NCBI RefSeq assembly: GCF_044383835.1
Contig: NZ_JBISEP010000022.1
Span: 1-52,102 of the forward strand
Direction of reading: 5' to 3'
Source of the DNA: Paraliobacillus sp044383835
GTDB taxonomy: Bacteria; Bacillota; Bacilli; Bacillales; Amphibacillaceae
Length of the DNA stretch: 52,102 bases
Shown here: piece after piece, positions 45,367-52,102 of the stretch
How positions within the stretch are numbered: position 1 is the first letter of the stretch
Layout: every line of letters starts with the position of its first letter
Translations under genes and position numbers: made by a program
The notes under the pieces: model-generated
Database searches by the model: none
The model's input: only the letters and a program-made list of their open reading frames with translations
What the model was told of the DNA's origin: nothing

Positions 45367-45579
45367 TCAACGAACAATAATAAACCACCATAATAAAATG
45401 GATATAAACACTATTATTCCAGTAATCGTACTATAAAATGAAAAATTAAACTTCCTTGGTATAAAATAAAAAATTATATTAGTAATTATAGCTGACAAGC
45501 AAACAAAAATAAGGAGATAGATAAACATACCTAATAGATTATTCACTGGTAAGCTCATTATTTCTAGCAATCCTCTCAC
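45367..45579 (-). CDS. Small membrane protein, unknown
   Basis: Up to 70 residues, nearly all hydrophobic: two membrane segments (about 14-40 and 49-68) joined by PRKFNFSF. AGAGG lies before it; GTG 45579, TTG 45570 and ATG 45558 are all possible starts. Family not recognised. Confidence 0.6.
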   Translation of the reverse strand: MRGLLEIMSLPVNNLLGMFIYLLIFVCLSAIITNIIFYFIPRKFNFSFYSTITGIIVFISILLWWFIIVR

Positions 45580-45674
45580 CTCTTTGAAACAAAATTAATA
45601 CAAAACTATATTATAGTATTATTTAAAAAGAAACAACTCTTTACTAACCGTGAACATAGCTTTTTTGTTCAATT

Positions 45675-45713
45675 TAAAAACGGAAGACTAACACAAACTC
45701 GCATTAGTCTTCC
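45675..45713 (-). terminator. Terminator after the DUF5392-like gene
   Basis: GGAAGACTAA / TTAGTCTTCC (45682-45691 and 45704-45713), then GTTTTT on the minus strand, 40 bases past the stop. Confidence 0.8.
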
Positions 45714-45753
45714 ATCTAGCATGTTTTTCAACATTGTATCAGGAACTACATTC

Positions 45754-46197
45754 TTATGAATACATATTTTGTTTTTCTTTATTTTCTTCCGTTAAAAAGT
45801 TGAAGAAAACTTGAAGGCTCATTTTTGATTGATTTTTCACCATTTTAATATATGCATTCTTTTTTTCTTCTCCAATAATTCTACTCATTTCCATTCGTTC
45901 AATAATATGTTCCTTACCTACTTGATGAATCTTTTTGCTCATAAATTTAGATTCTTTAAATAACGCAATCCCTATTGCTGTAATTAAAGCGTATATACCA
46001 GTTACAGGTAACATATCAAAACTATACGCATCTTGGAAAAACATTACGATCAAATTTAATCCGCCAACAAGCATAAATGGAAAAGCAAACATAATATATT
46101 TAGAGTTTTTTTTCATTAATGGCTGAATTTGCTGTGTGATTTTTTCCATTTCTTTCTTAATAAAAGGCGGCATATTTTCAAATAATAAAGAATTCAT
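45754..46197 (-). CDS. DUF5392/YwnF-like membrane protein under a Mn2+ riboswitch
   Basis: 147 residues: helical N-terminus (MPPFIKKEMEKITQQIQPLMKKNSKY), two membrane segments (about 34-54 and 64-82), and a charged helical cytosolic tail. The pattern resembles YwnF (DUF5392) of B. subtilis; assignment is moderate. The important clue is the yybP-ykoY riboswitch directly upstream, which suggests a role in manganese homeostasis or stress. A strong GGAGAGGTG site precedes the ATG. Confidence 0.75.
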   Translation of the reverse strand: MNSLLFENMPPFIKKEMEKITQQIQPLMKKNSKYIMFAFPFMLVGGLNLIVMFFQDAYSFDMLPVTGIYALITAIGIALFKESKFMSKKIHQVGKEHIIERMEMSRIIGEEKKNAYIKMVKNQSKMSLQVFFNFLTEENKEKQNMYS

Positions 46198-46252
46198 TTT
46201 TCACCTCTCCTTTTTATTTTGCAGATTAGTTTCTATACTATTCCATCCTATG

Positions 46253-46385
46253 AAAAAAGACCTCCCCATATACACTGGTAAAGGTCTTGCTAACAACATT
46301 AGTTGCCAACAAAGCCGAGAATGACGGTGTGTGTACATTCTGTATTGACGACTTTATTGTAAAAGCTACTCCCCTTAAGGAAAAT
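46253..46385 (-). promoter_or_regulatory. yybP-ykoY (Mn2+) riboswitch with terminator
   Basis: Read on the minus strand it contains AAGGGGAGTAGC (46365-46376), GTCGTCA (about 46348), CTCGGC (about 46315) and GCAAGACCTTTACC (about 46276-46290), the conserved landmarks of the yybP-ykoY aptamer. The 3' part AGACCT pairs with AGGTCT (46282-46287 with 46258-46263), followed by TTTTTT, so aptamer folding competes with a terminator. Metal binding should switch the gene on. Confidence 0.85.
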
Positions 46386-46403
46386 ATATTTTTATATATA
46401 TTT

Positions 46404-46432
46404 ATTATATCGCTAGATGCTTTTTAGGTCAA
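46404..46432 (-). promoter_or_regulatory. Promoter of the riboswitch-controlled gene
   Basis: Minus-strand TTGACC (46427-46432), 17-base spacer and perfect TATAAT (46404-46409), about 25 bases before the aptamer. Confidence 0.8.
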
Positions 46433-46461
46433 TTGTAATGCGTGTGAAGCATTTGTTCACA

Positions 46462-46498
46462 AAAAGAGTTCTTTTGCATTTAGCGGAAGAACTCTTTT
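46462..46498 (-). terminator. Terminator of the amino-acid ABC operon
   Basis: AAAAGAGTTCTT (46462-46473) and its complement (46487-46498) form a 12-bp stem directly behind the ATPase stop. Confidence 0.75.
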
Positions 46499-46502
46499 AA
46501 CT

Positions 46503-47225
46503 TTATAAAATCTTTTCTAAGAATGTTGCTGCTCGTTCTGTCTTTGGTGCATCAAAAAAACTATTTGGCTCTCCATCTTCTACTAATACACCATGATCTA
46601 AAAACAACACACGATCGGCTACTTCTCGTGCAAACCCCATCTCATGTGTTACAACAGCCATAGTCATACCAGAGTGAGCGAGATCTTTCATTACATCAAG
46701 TACCTCTTTTACCATTTCTGGGTCTAATGCTGAAGTTGGTTCATCAAATAGCATTAATTCAGGCTCCATTGCTAATGCGCGTGCAATTGCAACACGCTGC
46801 TTCTGTCCTCCTGACAAACTATTAGGAAAAGCATCAGCTTTATCAGATAAACCTACTTTTGCAAGTAAGTTAGTAGCTTTCTCTTGAGCTGCTAACTTAG
46901 ACTCTTTTTTCACCTTCATTGGTGCATATGTTAAGTTATCTAATACAGACAGATGAGGAAATAAATGAAAATGCTGAAATACCATCCCGATTTGCTCTCT
47001 TACCTTCATAATATTTGTTTTTGAATCTGTTAAATCTTTATTATTAATATAAATTTTTCCATCAGTAGGTTGTTCTAAAAGGTTCATACAACGTAAAAAA
47101 GTAGATTTACCCGAACCTGAAGGGCCAATGATAGAAACCACTTCACCTTTTTGTATTTCTGTAGATATGTTAGATAATACTTCATTACTACCAAATTTTT
47201 TTGTTAAATTTTCTACTTTAATCAC
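46503..47225 (-). CDS. Polar amino-acid ABC transporter, ATP-binding protein
   Basis: 240 residues of the GlnQ/ArtR type: Walker A GPSGSGKST (33-41), Q-loop, signature LSGGQKQR (about 138), Walker B LMLFDEPTSALDPE and H-loop VTHEMGFAREVADRV, the last typical of polar amino-acid importers. GTG start overlaps the permease stop by 8 bases, with GGAGG upstream. Substrate probably arginine or another basic amino acid, from the ARG-box-like site of the operon. Confidence 0.95.
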   Translation of the reverse strand: MIKVENLTKKFGSNEVLSNISTEIQKGEVVSIIGPSGSGKSTFLRCMNLLEQPTDGKIYINNKDLTDSKTNIMKVREQIGMVFQHFHLFPHLSVLDNLTYAPMKVKKESKLAAQEKATNLLAKVGLSDKADAFPNSLSGGQKQRVAIARALAMEPELMLFDEPTSALDPEMVKEVLDVMKDLAHSGMTMAVVTHEMGFAREVADRVLFLDHGVLVEDGEPNSFFDAPKTERAATFLEKIL

Positions 47226-47877
47226 TTACTCTCAGCCTCCGTTCCAAGAATCTACCAATTAGCGTAAGACCCATTACTAGTAACCAGTATATCACACCTA
47301 CAAATAACAATGGCTCAAAATTTCGATACAAATCAGCACCAACAACTTGAGCACGTCGCATTAAATCTAAGTAACCAATAGTTGAAACAAGGGCAGACTC
47401 TTTCGTTAACGTAATAAATTCATTCATTAATGCCGGTAATATATTCTTCATCGCTTGAGGCAGAATAATATCTGTCATCATTTGACGATAAGGAACACCT
47501 AATGCCAAAGCAGCTTCTGTTTGTCCTTTATCAACTGCTTGAATACCAGCTCGAATAATTTCAGATACATATGCAGACGAATTTAATCCAAAAGCGAGTA
47601 TAGCTGACAAGAAAATTGGTATATCATAACCAGTTAATTGTGGTACCGCAAAATAAATAATCATTAATTGTAAAATTAATGGTGTACCTCTAAATATTGA
47701 TGTATAGGCATCCGCAAACCATCGTAAAGGACGAATCCTTCCTATTTTAAATAAAGCTAATATATTCCCTAATATAAAACCAAACAATATAGCTACAATT
47801 GCTAACTTTAACGTTTCCCATATTCCTTCTAGCATAAAAGGAATATAAGGCACGATTTGGCTAAAATCCAAATTCAT
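47218..47877 (-). CDS. Polar amino-acid ABC transporter, permease
   Basis: 219 residues with about five membrane segments and the HisM/GlnP EAA loop: EAALALGVPYRQMMTDIILPQAMKNILPALMNEF (about 134-167). RGTPLILQLMIIYF is typical of the family. A GAGGTG site precedes the ATG; the binding-protein gene is 28 bases upstream. Confidence 0.95.
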   Translation of the reverse strand: MNLDFSQIVPYIPFMLEGIWETLKLAIVAILFGFILGNILALFKIGRIRPLRWFADAYTSIFRGTPLILQLMIIYFAVPQLTGYDIPIFLSAILAFGLNSSAYVSEIIRAGIQAVDKGQTEAALALGVPYRQMMTDIILPQAMKNILPALMNEFITLTKESALVSTIGYLDLMRRAQVVGADLYRNFEPLLFVGVIYWLLVMGLTLIGRFLERRLRVSD

Positions 47878-47905
47878 GCCTTACACCTCTCTTCTTTCAA
47901 TATTT

Positions 47906-48688
47906 TTATTTTTGTTCGTTTAACCATTTATCTTTTAATTCTTGAAGTTTTCCATTTTCTTCTGCTTTCGCTAATACTTCATTCACTTTTTCTACAAGGT
48001 CACTCCCTTTAGGAAAAGCAATTGCCATGCCAGGTGAGCTTGTAGTTGGATCATCGAATCCTGCAAGGTCTTGTTCTTCAATATACCCAACAGCAACAGA
48101 TTTATCCATATATGCCACATCGATACGATTAGAAATTAATTCTTGAATTAAGGTCGTTCCATCATCTACTGTCTTTAATTCGAAATCAAAATCTTCTTGA
48201 AGTGTTTCAGCGCCCTCTTGTTGTATCGTTCCTAACTGAACACCAATTGTTTTTCCTTCAATATCCTCAAGCTTCTTAACATCAGAATTTTTTAATGTAA
48301 CAAACATTTCGCCGGAGTGATTATATGGTGTCGATAAGTCGACATTTTTTTTACGATCTTCCGTAGCTGACATACCAGCTAACACCATGTCCACACGATT
48401 ACTTTGCAAAGCACCAACTAATCCATCAAATTTCATATCTTTAACTTCTAGATCATACCCAAGTTCTTCTGCAACATATTTAGCTAAATCAATATCAAAT
48501 CCGACAATCTCTCCGGATGCATTCCGTGATTCAAATGGAGCAAAATCAGCTGAAGTTGCCATTTCTAATACTTTTTTCTCTTCCCCATCTGATTCACTAG
48601 TGTTATCATCACTAGCTGCTCCACATCCAGCTAATAGAACAGAAAATATACTAATAAATGCTACAAGTAAAAAAAATTGTTTTTTCAT
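47906..48688 (-). CDS. Polar amino-acid ABC transporter, substrate-binding lipoprotein
   Basis: 260 residues. Lipobox LLAGC (Cys about 22), acidic linker, then the SBP_bac_3 fold: ATSADFAPFESRNASGEIVGFDIDLAKYVAEELG, the hinge segment DMVLAGMSATEDRKK, and GVQLGTIQQEGAETLQ. It is closest in pattern to ArtP/YqiX-type basic amino-acid binders, but ligand residues were not compared. A 107-base gap with a 14-bp direct repeat lies upstream. Confidence 0.94.
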   Translation of the reverse strand: MKKQFFLLVAFISIFSVLLAGCGAASDDNTSESDGEEKKVLEMATSADFAPFESRNASGEIVGFDIDLAKYVAEELGYDLEVKDMKFDGLVGALQSNRVDMVLAGMSATEDRKKNVDLSTPYNHSGEMFVTLKNSDVKKLEDIEGKTIGVQLGTIQQEGAETLQEDFDFELKTVDDGTTLIQELISNRIDVAYMDKSVAVGYIEEQDLAGFDDPTTSSPGMAIAFPKGSDLVEKVNEVLAKAEENGKLQELKDKWLNEQK

Positions 48689-48726
48689 TTTTTCTTCCCT
48701 TCCCTTATTTCTACGTATATTTATTC

Positions 48727-48760
48727 ATAATTATGTATTTTAACAAATAATTATGCATTT
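48727..48760 (-). promoter_or_regulatory. Direct repeat upstream of the binding-protein gene
   Basis: ATAATTATGTATTT (48727-48740) and ATAATTATGCATTT (48747-48760) repeat with a 20-base period, 39-72 bases before the ATG. On the minus strand they overlap a weak TTGTTA-17-TAAATA promoter. Candidate regulator site or internal promoter. Confidence 0.4.
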
Positions 48761-48795
48761 GGAAAGCGAAATTTAAATTTAATTGTCATCTTTTT

Positions 48796-49956
48796 TTATT
48801 TTTGTTGTTTATCAAACGCTAGCTTAATATTTTTCAATAAATCTGGCTGCTGAATAACATCTGCTCCTGTAAGCGCCAATGCAAGTGTCCCTCTTTCAAT
48901 CACCATATGACCAGTTTCAGTCACTGTCTTGCTTGCAAATGCTGTAGTATGAGGAACAATTCCCGGTTGACCAAATCCAACATAAGGATGTATAGCTGGA
49001 CAAACTTGACTTACATTTCCCATATCAATAGATCCATAAGATGTTTTTTGTGGCACAATTTCCGTTTCTCCTGCTTGATATAGATTTTTTGTGAACTGAT
49101 TTGATAACACTTTATTTGTACGCATATCATCATAACTCAATTCATAATTACTAATTTCAAGTGTTGCGCCAGTCATTAATGCAGCACCATGAGCAATTTC
49201 TTTTACTTGTGCCACCACTTTATTCAAATAGCTGCGTTCCTTTGCACGCACATAAAATTGCGCGACAGCTTTATCAGGAACAACATTTGCTGCAACACCG
49301 CCCTCTTTAATCACACCATGCATACGAACATCTGATTTAACATGCTGACGTAATGCGTTAATACCATTGAATAATTGAATCACACTATCTAATGCATTAA
49401 TTCCTTCTTCAGGAGATGCAGCTGCATGACTCGTTTTACCGAAATATTCAAATTGAATCGCATCCATAGCTAACGACTCACCACTTTCCGTCGATACATC
49501 GCCAGGATGAACCATCATTGCTACATCTACATTATCAAAAAACCCTGCTTCAGCCATAGGCACTTTAGCACCGTTTGTCTCTTCAGCAGGAGTACCAAAA
49601 ACAACTACTTTTCCACCAATTTGTTCTAAGACTTTACTTAATGCGATACCTGCACCAGTACCCATTGTCGCAATCATATTATGCCCACAACCATGCCCCA
49701 CACCTGGTAGAGCATCATATTCCGCCATAAATCCTATCGTTGGCCCTGCTTTCCCACTATCAAATGTTGCTCTAAATGATGTTTGCCGATTAACGAGGCC
49801 TGTTTCTACTTCAAAATGATGTTCTTTTAAAAAGTCTACTAAAACACCCATAGAACGATATTCTTGATCTCCTAATTCTGGGTGTGCAAACAGATCGTCA
49901 CTGATTTCCCATAATCTTTTTTTAATTTGATCTACTGCTGTATGTAATTGCTCCAT
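48796..49956 (-). CDS. M20-family amidohydrolase (AbgB/ACY1L2-like)
   Basis: 386 residues. MAEYDALPGVGHGCGHN (metal ligands), TPAEETNGAKVPM (catalytic Glu pair) and the dimerisation-domain segment FEYFGKTSHAAASPEEG are conserved. The group removes acyl or aminobenzoyl groups from amino acids or small dipeptides. It is first in an operon with an amino-acid importer, so it may release the amino acid from an imported N-acyl form. ATG 49956 is 8 bases from GGAG; the frame starts at TTG 49959. Confidence 0.9.
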   Translation of the reverse strand: MEQLHTAVDQIKKRLWEISDDLFAHPELGDQEYRSMGVLVDFLKEHHFEVETGLVNRQTSFRATFDSGKAGPTIGFMAEYDALPGVGHGCGHNMIATMGTGAGIALSKVLEQIGGKVVVFGTPAEETNGAKVPMAEAGFFDNVDVAMMVHPGDVSTESGESLAMDAIQFEYFGKTSHAAASPEEGINALDSVIQLFNGINALRQHVKSDVRMHGVIKEGGVAANVVPDKAVAQFYVRAKERSYLNKVVAQVKEIAHGAALMTGATLEISNYELSYDDMRTNKVLSNQFTKNLYQAGETEIVPQKTSYGSIDMGNVSQVCPAIHPYVGFGQPGIVPHTTAFASKTVTETGHMVIERGTLALALTGADVIQQPDLLKNIKLAFDKQQK

Positions 49957-49981
49957 CAACTTCTCTCCTCAATCTCTATGG

Positions 49982-49995
49982 TGAATGTACATTCA
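49982..49995 (-). promoter_or_regulatory. ARG-box-like perfect palindrome
   Basis: TGAATGTACATTCA is a perfect 14-bp palindrome fitting TGAATNNNNATTCA of the ArgR/AhrC ARG box; the central GTAC departs from the preferred A/T. It lies 26 bases before the amidohydrolase ATG, just downstream of a TTGTAA-17-TATATT promoter (minus strand). Confidence 0.55.
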
Positions 49996-50060
49996 ATACT
50001 TTGTATAAATATAATATAATCAAACGTTTTTTACAATAATGATATCTTCAAAATCATGAT

Positions 50061-50681
50061 TTAGGCGAAAAAATCTTTCGTTGTTTCTTGTACCAATTTC
50101 TTCTTGTGTTTCGGTGTTTGATAACTCCGTTCAAACAATTGACCATAAACGATCGACTGGTCCTGTAATAATTGATTTAAATTTGTCACACGAGTATCTT
50201 TGATTGCTTTAACTAACAAATCAATTACTGCTCTTGAATCTGCTAAAGCATGATGATGATCAAGCATAATCCCATGTACATCAGCTAACGTATTGAGTTT
50301 GTAATTTGGTAAGTTTGGCCAAACTTGACGCGATAACATGACAGAACACAAATACTGCAACGTCGGATAACAAAAACGATATTGATCTAACGAAGCGCGT
50401 AATACACTAAGATCAAAACTAGCATTATGAGCAACAACAACTTGATTGTTAATATAACTTTTTATTGTTGGCCACAAATCATGAAAGGTTGGAGCTTTTT
50501 CAACGTCCGCTTGCGTAATACCATGCACCCGTATATTTTGCATTTCAAACGAACTTTGCGGATTAATTAAACTATAATATTCGTCAATAACGCCATTTTC
50601 ATCCCCAACAACAATACCAACTGCACAAGCACTATTTCTATACCTATTCGCTGTTTCAAAATCTATTGCAACGAAATTCAA
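50061..50681 (-). CDS. DEDDh 3'-5' exonuclease (DNA polymerase III epsilon-like)
   Basis: About 206 residues. Exo I VAIDFETA (Asp and Glu), Exo II HNASFD and Exo III HHHALADSRA supply all DEDDh residues. Similar Bacillus proteins (DnaQ-like, YprB/DinG-exo group) act in DNA or small-RNA repair; the exact role is unknown. TTG 50681 (MNFVAIDF) is 9 bases from AGGAG; TTG 50690 abuts that site, so the shorter form is chosen. Confidence 0.88.
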   Translation of the reverse strand: MNFVAIDFETANRYRNSACAVGIVVGDENGVIDEYYSLINPQSSFEMQNIRVHGITQADVEKAPTFHDLWPTIKSYINNQVVVAHNASFDLSVLRASLDQYRFCYPTLQYLCSVMLSRQVWPNLPNYKLNTLADVHGIMLDHHHALADSRAVIDLLVKAIKDTRVTNLNQLLQDQSIVYGQLFERSYQTPKHKKKLVQETTKDFFA

Positions 50682-50836
50682 CGTTATCAACTCCTAAATT
50701 GATTAAATAATTGTTTCTATTTTATCAAACTATTGATTTGAACTAAAGCAGAAAAGTGTAGATAAAGACAAGACTGAATCCTTGCTACATTTCTATCTGT
50801 TCTAAAAAATTCCTTTACCAAAAACACGACAGAAAA

Positions 50837-50876
50837 CACCCCTAAAGTTAACTTTTTTACTGTAACTTTAGGGGTG
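50837..50876 (-). terminator. Terminator after the YeeI gene
   Basis: A perfect 14-bp stem (50837-50850 and 50863-50876) ending in TTTT on the minus strand, 30 bases past the stop. Confidence 0.8.
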
Positions 50877-50906
50877 CAGTACCTTATGACCCTTTTTTCC
50901 TTTTTA

Positions 50907-51626
50907 TTAATCCGGCAAATCTACATTATGATAAATTTGTTGTACATCTTCAAGATCATCTAAAGCGTCAATTAATTTTTCAAATTGCGTTTGATCTTCT
51001 GATGAGAGCTGCACTTCTGAGCGAGCTAACATCGATAATTCAGCGACCGTGAATTCTGTAATCCCCTGCTGTTTCAATTCTTCTTGGACATGATGGAATT
51101 GGTCAGGGTCAGCATAAATAATTACAGCTTGATCCTCCTCTAAAATATCTCTAACATCAATATCTGCTTCCATTAACCATTCCAATACTTGATCAGCAGT
51201 CTGATCTTCAAATCCAATTACTGCTGTTGCATCAAACATATATGCAACAGATCCATTGACACCCATATTGCCGCCATTTTTATTAAAAGCTGCTCGCACA
51301 TCGGCAGCAGTTCGATTCACATTATTAGTCAGTGTATCAACAATTAACATAGACCCGCTTGGACCAAATCCTTCATAACGTAACTCATCATAGTTTTCAT
51401 CCGCTCCGCCTTTTGCTTTTTCAATGGCACGATCAATAATATGTTTTGGTACGCTATACGTTTTTGCACGTTCTAAAACAAATTTTAATGTTTGATTCGA
51501 TTCTGGATCTGGCTCTCCTTGTTTTGCTGCAACATAGATTTCTCTACCAAACTTTGCATAGATACGACTTGTGTTTGCATCTTTTGAAGCTTTTTTTTCC
51601 TTAATATTATTCCATTTTCGTCCCAA
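50907..51626 (-). CDS. yeeI: YebC/PmpR-family regulator, YeeN/YeeI subgroup
   Basis: 239 residues starting (TTG) MGRKWNNIKEKKASKDA, the mark of the YeeN/YeeI branch of the YebC family. Conserved KFGREIYVAAKQGEPDPESN, KAKGGADENYDELRYEGFGPSG and the C-terminal LEDLEDVQQIYHNVD are intact. YebC proteins have been described as transcription factors and, more recently, as translation factors relieving ribosome stalling; which applies to this branch is unclear. AGAGGA precedes the TTG. Confidence 0.94.
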   Translation of the reverse strand: MGRKWNNIKEKKASKDANTSRIYAKFGREIYVAAKQGEPDPESNQTLKFVLERAKTYSVPKHIIDRAIEKAKGGADENYDELRYEGFGPSGSMLIVDTLTNNVNRTAADVRAAFNKNGGNMGVNGSVAYMFDATAVIGFEDQTADQVLEWLMEADIDVRDILEEDQAVIIYADPDQFHHVQEELKQQGITEFTVAELSMLARSEVQLSSEDQTQFEKLIDALDDLEDVQQIYHNVDLPD

Positions 51627-51771
51627 TTGGATCCTCTCGCTTTCTATTCATACGAAATAAAATCAAAAATCTAAGTAAAGTATAAAACTATTATACCTTA
51701 AAATGGATAAATGTTAAGTGAACTTTTGATGAATAGCCACTTTTGTGCATCATCGCATCAAAGACAATCAA

Positions 51772-52068
51772 ATGAGAGCAGGACAAAATGTCATTACTCA
51801 GTCGAAAATACGAACAATTATTTTAGTACATCAAAACAAGAAATTAAAATTCTTTCTCGGAAACACTACTTCGTATCGACGTCGTGTGGGCAAGTTAGAC
51901 GTTGTCACATTAAAGAGCGATTTTAGCCTAACATCTATTAGACTCTAAAGTGTGTCGTATATTTCGATAGCTAAATGATTCGCTCTAAATAAAAAACGGT
52001 TGTACAATAAATGACGTTGGTGAGTAAAAAACTCACGAACGTCATTTTTAAATTCATGTTCTAAGTGA
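51772..52068 (-). repeat. Intergenic repeat element, copy C (inverted)
   Basis: Reversed relative to copies A and B. Head-like AAATTCATGTTCTAAGT (52050-52066, reads ACTTAGAACATGAATTT), hairpin 52010-52046, block at 51950-51961, segment shared with copy B at 51881-51931 (TGTGACAACRTCTAACT pattern), GTTCGTATTTT block (51797-51826) and tail AGGACAAAATG (51780-51790). Short frames inside it are not gene-like. The rest of 51627-52102 shows nothing else. Confidence 0.65.
52010..52046. terminator. Hairpin in repeat copy C
   Basis: A 16-bp inverted repeat with one mismatch (52010-52025 and 52031-52046) and a 5-base loop, followed by TTTTT on the plus strand. It may end a minus-strand gene lying beyond the window. 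Confidence 0.7.
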
Positions 52069-52102
52069 TGATATAGTTTTTATTTGAATATCTATCAAAG
52101 AC

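Noticed and set aside
51711..51948. Two overlapping plus-strand open frames of 67 and 71 codons
   Set aside because: They lie inside repeat copy C, lack ribosome sites, and their sequence is explained by the repeat blocks.
1..52102. CRISPR array, tRNA, rRNA or transposase genes
   Set aside because: No regularly spaced repeats, no tRNA cloverleaf or rRNA sequence, and no transposase-like protein were seen on either strand.

Overview
The window reads as chromosomal DNA of a low-G+C, endospore-forming member of the Bacillaceae. The evidence is strong AGGAGG ribosome binding sites with many TTG/GTG starts, SpoVA and Spo0E-family sporulation genes, RNA polymerase epsilon (RpoY) beside RNase J1, and gene order close to Bacillus subtilis (patA...ykyB...cbpB-dapH-ykuR-ykuS-ykuT...ktrC-rnjA-rpoY...def-ykyA-pdhABCD). 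A halotolerant relative such as Gracilibacillus, Virgibacillus or Oceanobacillus is a guess from general look only. No rRNA, tRNA, CRISPR array or transposase gene was seen.

Layout. 1-10.1 kb: pyruvate dehydrogenase operon (pdhABCD, minus; E2 carries two near-identical lipoyl domains), YkyA lipoprotein, peptide deformylase, a small basic ORF, rpoY-rnjA, and the K+ gating protein KtrC. 10.2-13.8 kb: a heterodimeric ABC multidrug-type exporter. 14-21.5 kb: MscS channel, YkuS, the acetylase-branch diaminopimelate enzymes YkuR and DapH, the c-di-AMP-binding CBS protein CbpB, YkyB, a patatin lipase, a frameshifted FbpB-like remnant, PatA and a 55-aa Spo0E-like phosphatase. 21.7-29.8 kb: two unknown exported proteins, a short spoVA operon (YhcN/YlaJ lipoprotein-SpoVAC-SpoVAD-SpoVAEb) behind a likely sigma-G promoter, a YogA-like dehydrogenase, an isolated holin-amidase cassette and the KtrB/KtrD K+ channel subunit. 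30-38.6 kb: the complete ilvBHC-leuABCD operon behind a CodY-like box, a sigma-A promoter and a T-box leader. 39-46.2 kb: 6-phosphogluconolactonase, a tiny DUF3918-like protein, a GntR/YtrA-ABC transporter-ECF sigma operon with a perfect inverted-repeat operator, a DUF2975-Xre pair, and a DUF5392-like membrane protein under a yybP-ykoY (Mn2+) riboswitch. 46.5-52.1 kb: an amino-acid ABC transporter with an M20 amidohydrolase under an ARG-box-like palindrome, a DEDDh exonuclease and a YeeI/YebC-family regulator.

The least explained signal is a dispersed intergenic element seen in three full-length or near full-length copies (29755-30012, 38611-39010 and, inverted, 51772-52068) plus a head-only copy (45232-45300). 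Each begins with a GGGACATAA-like head, then a hairpin whose position is conserved but whose stem sequence differs in every copy, then a conserved core. The ends look like imperfect terminal inverted repeats. It resembles a MITE that carries its own transcription terminator and sits directly behind genes.

Functional links within the window: three enzymes of the N-acetyl branch of diaminopimelate/lysine synthesis (DapH, PatA, YkuR); potassium homeostasis (KtrC, KtrB/D, plus c-di-AMP-binding CbpB and an MscS channel); and branched-chain amino acid synthesis. Only sequence inspection was possible: starts, promoters and RNA elements were judged by eye.
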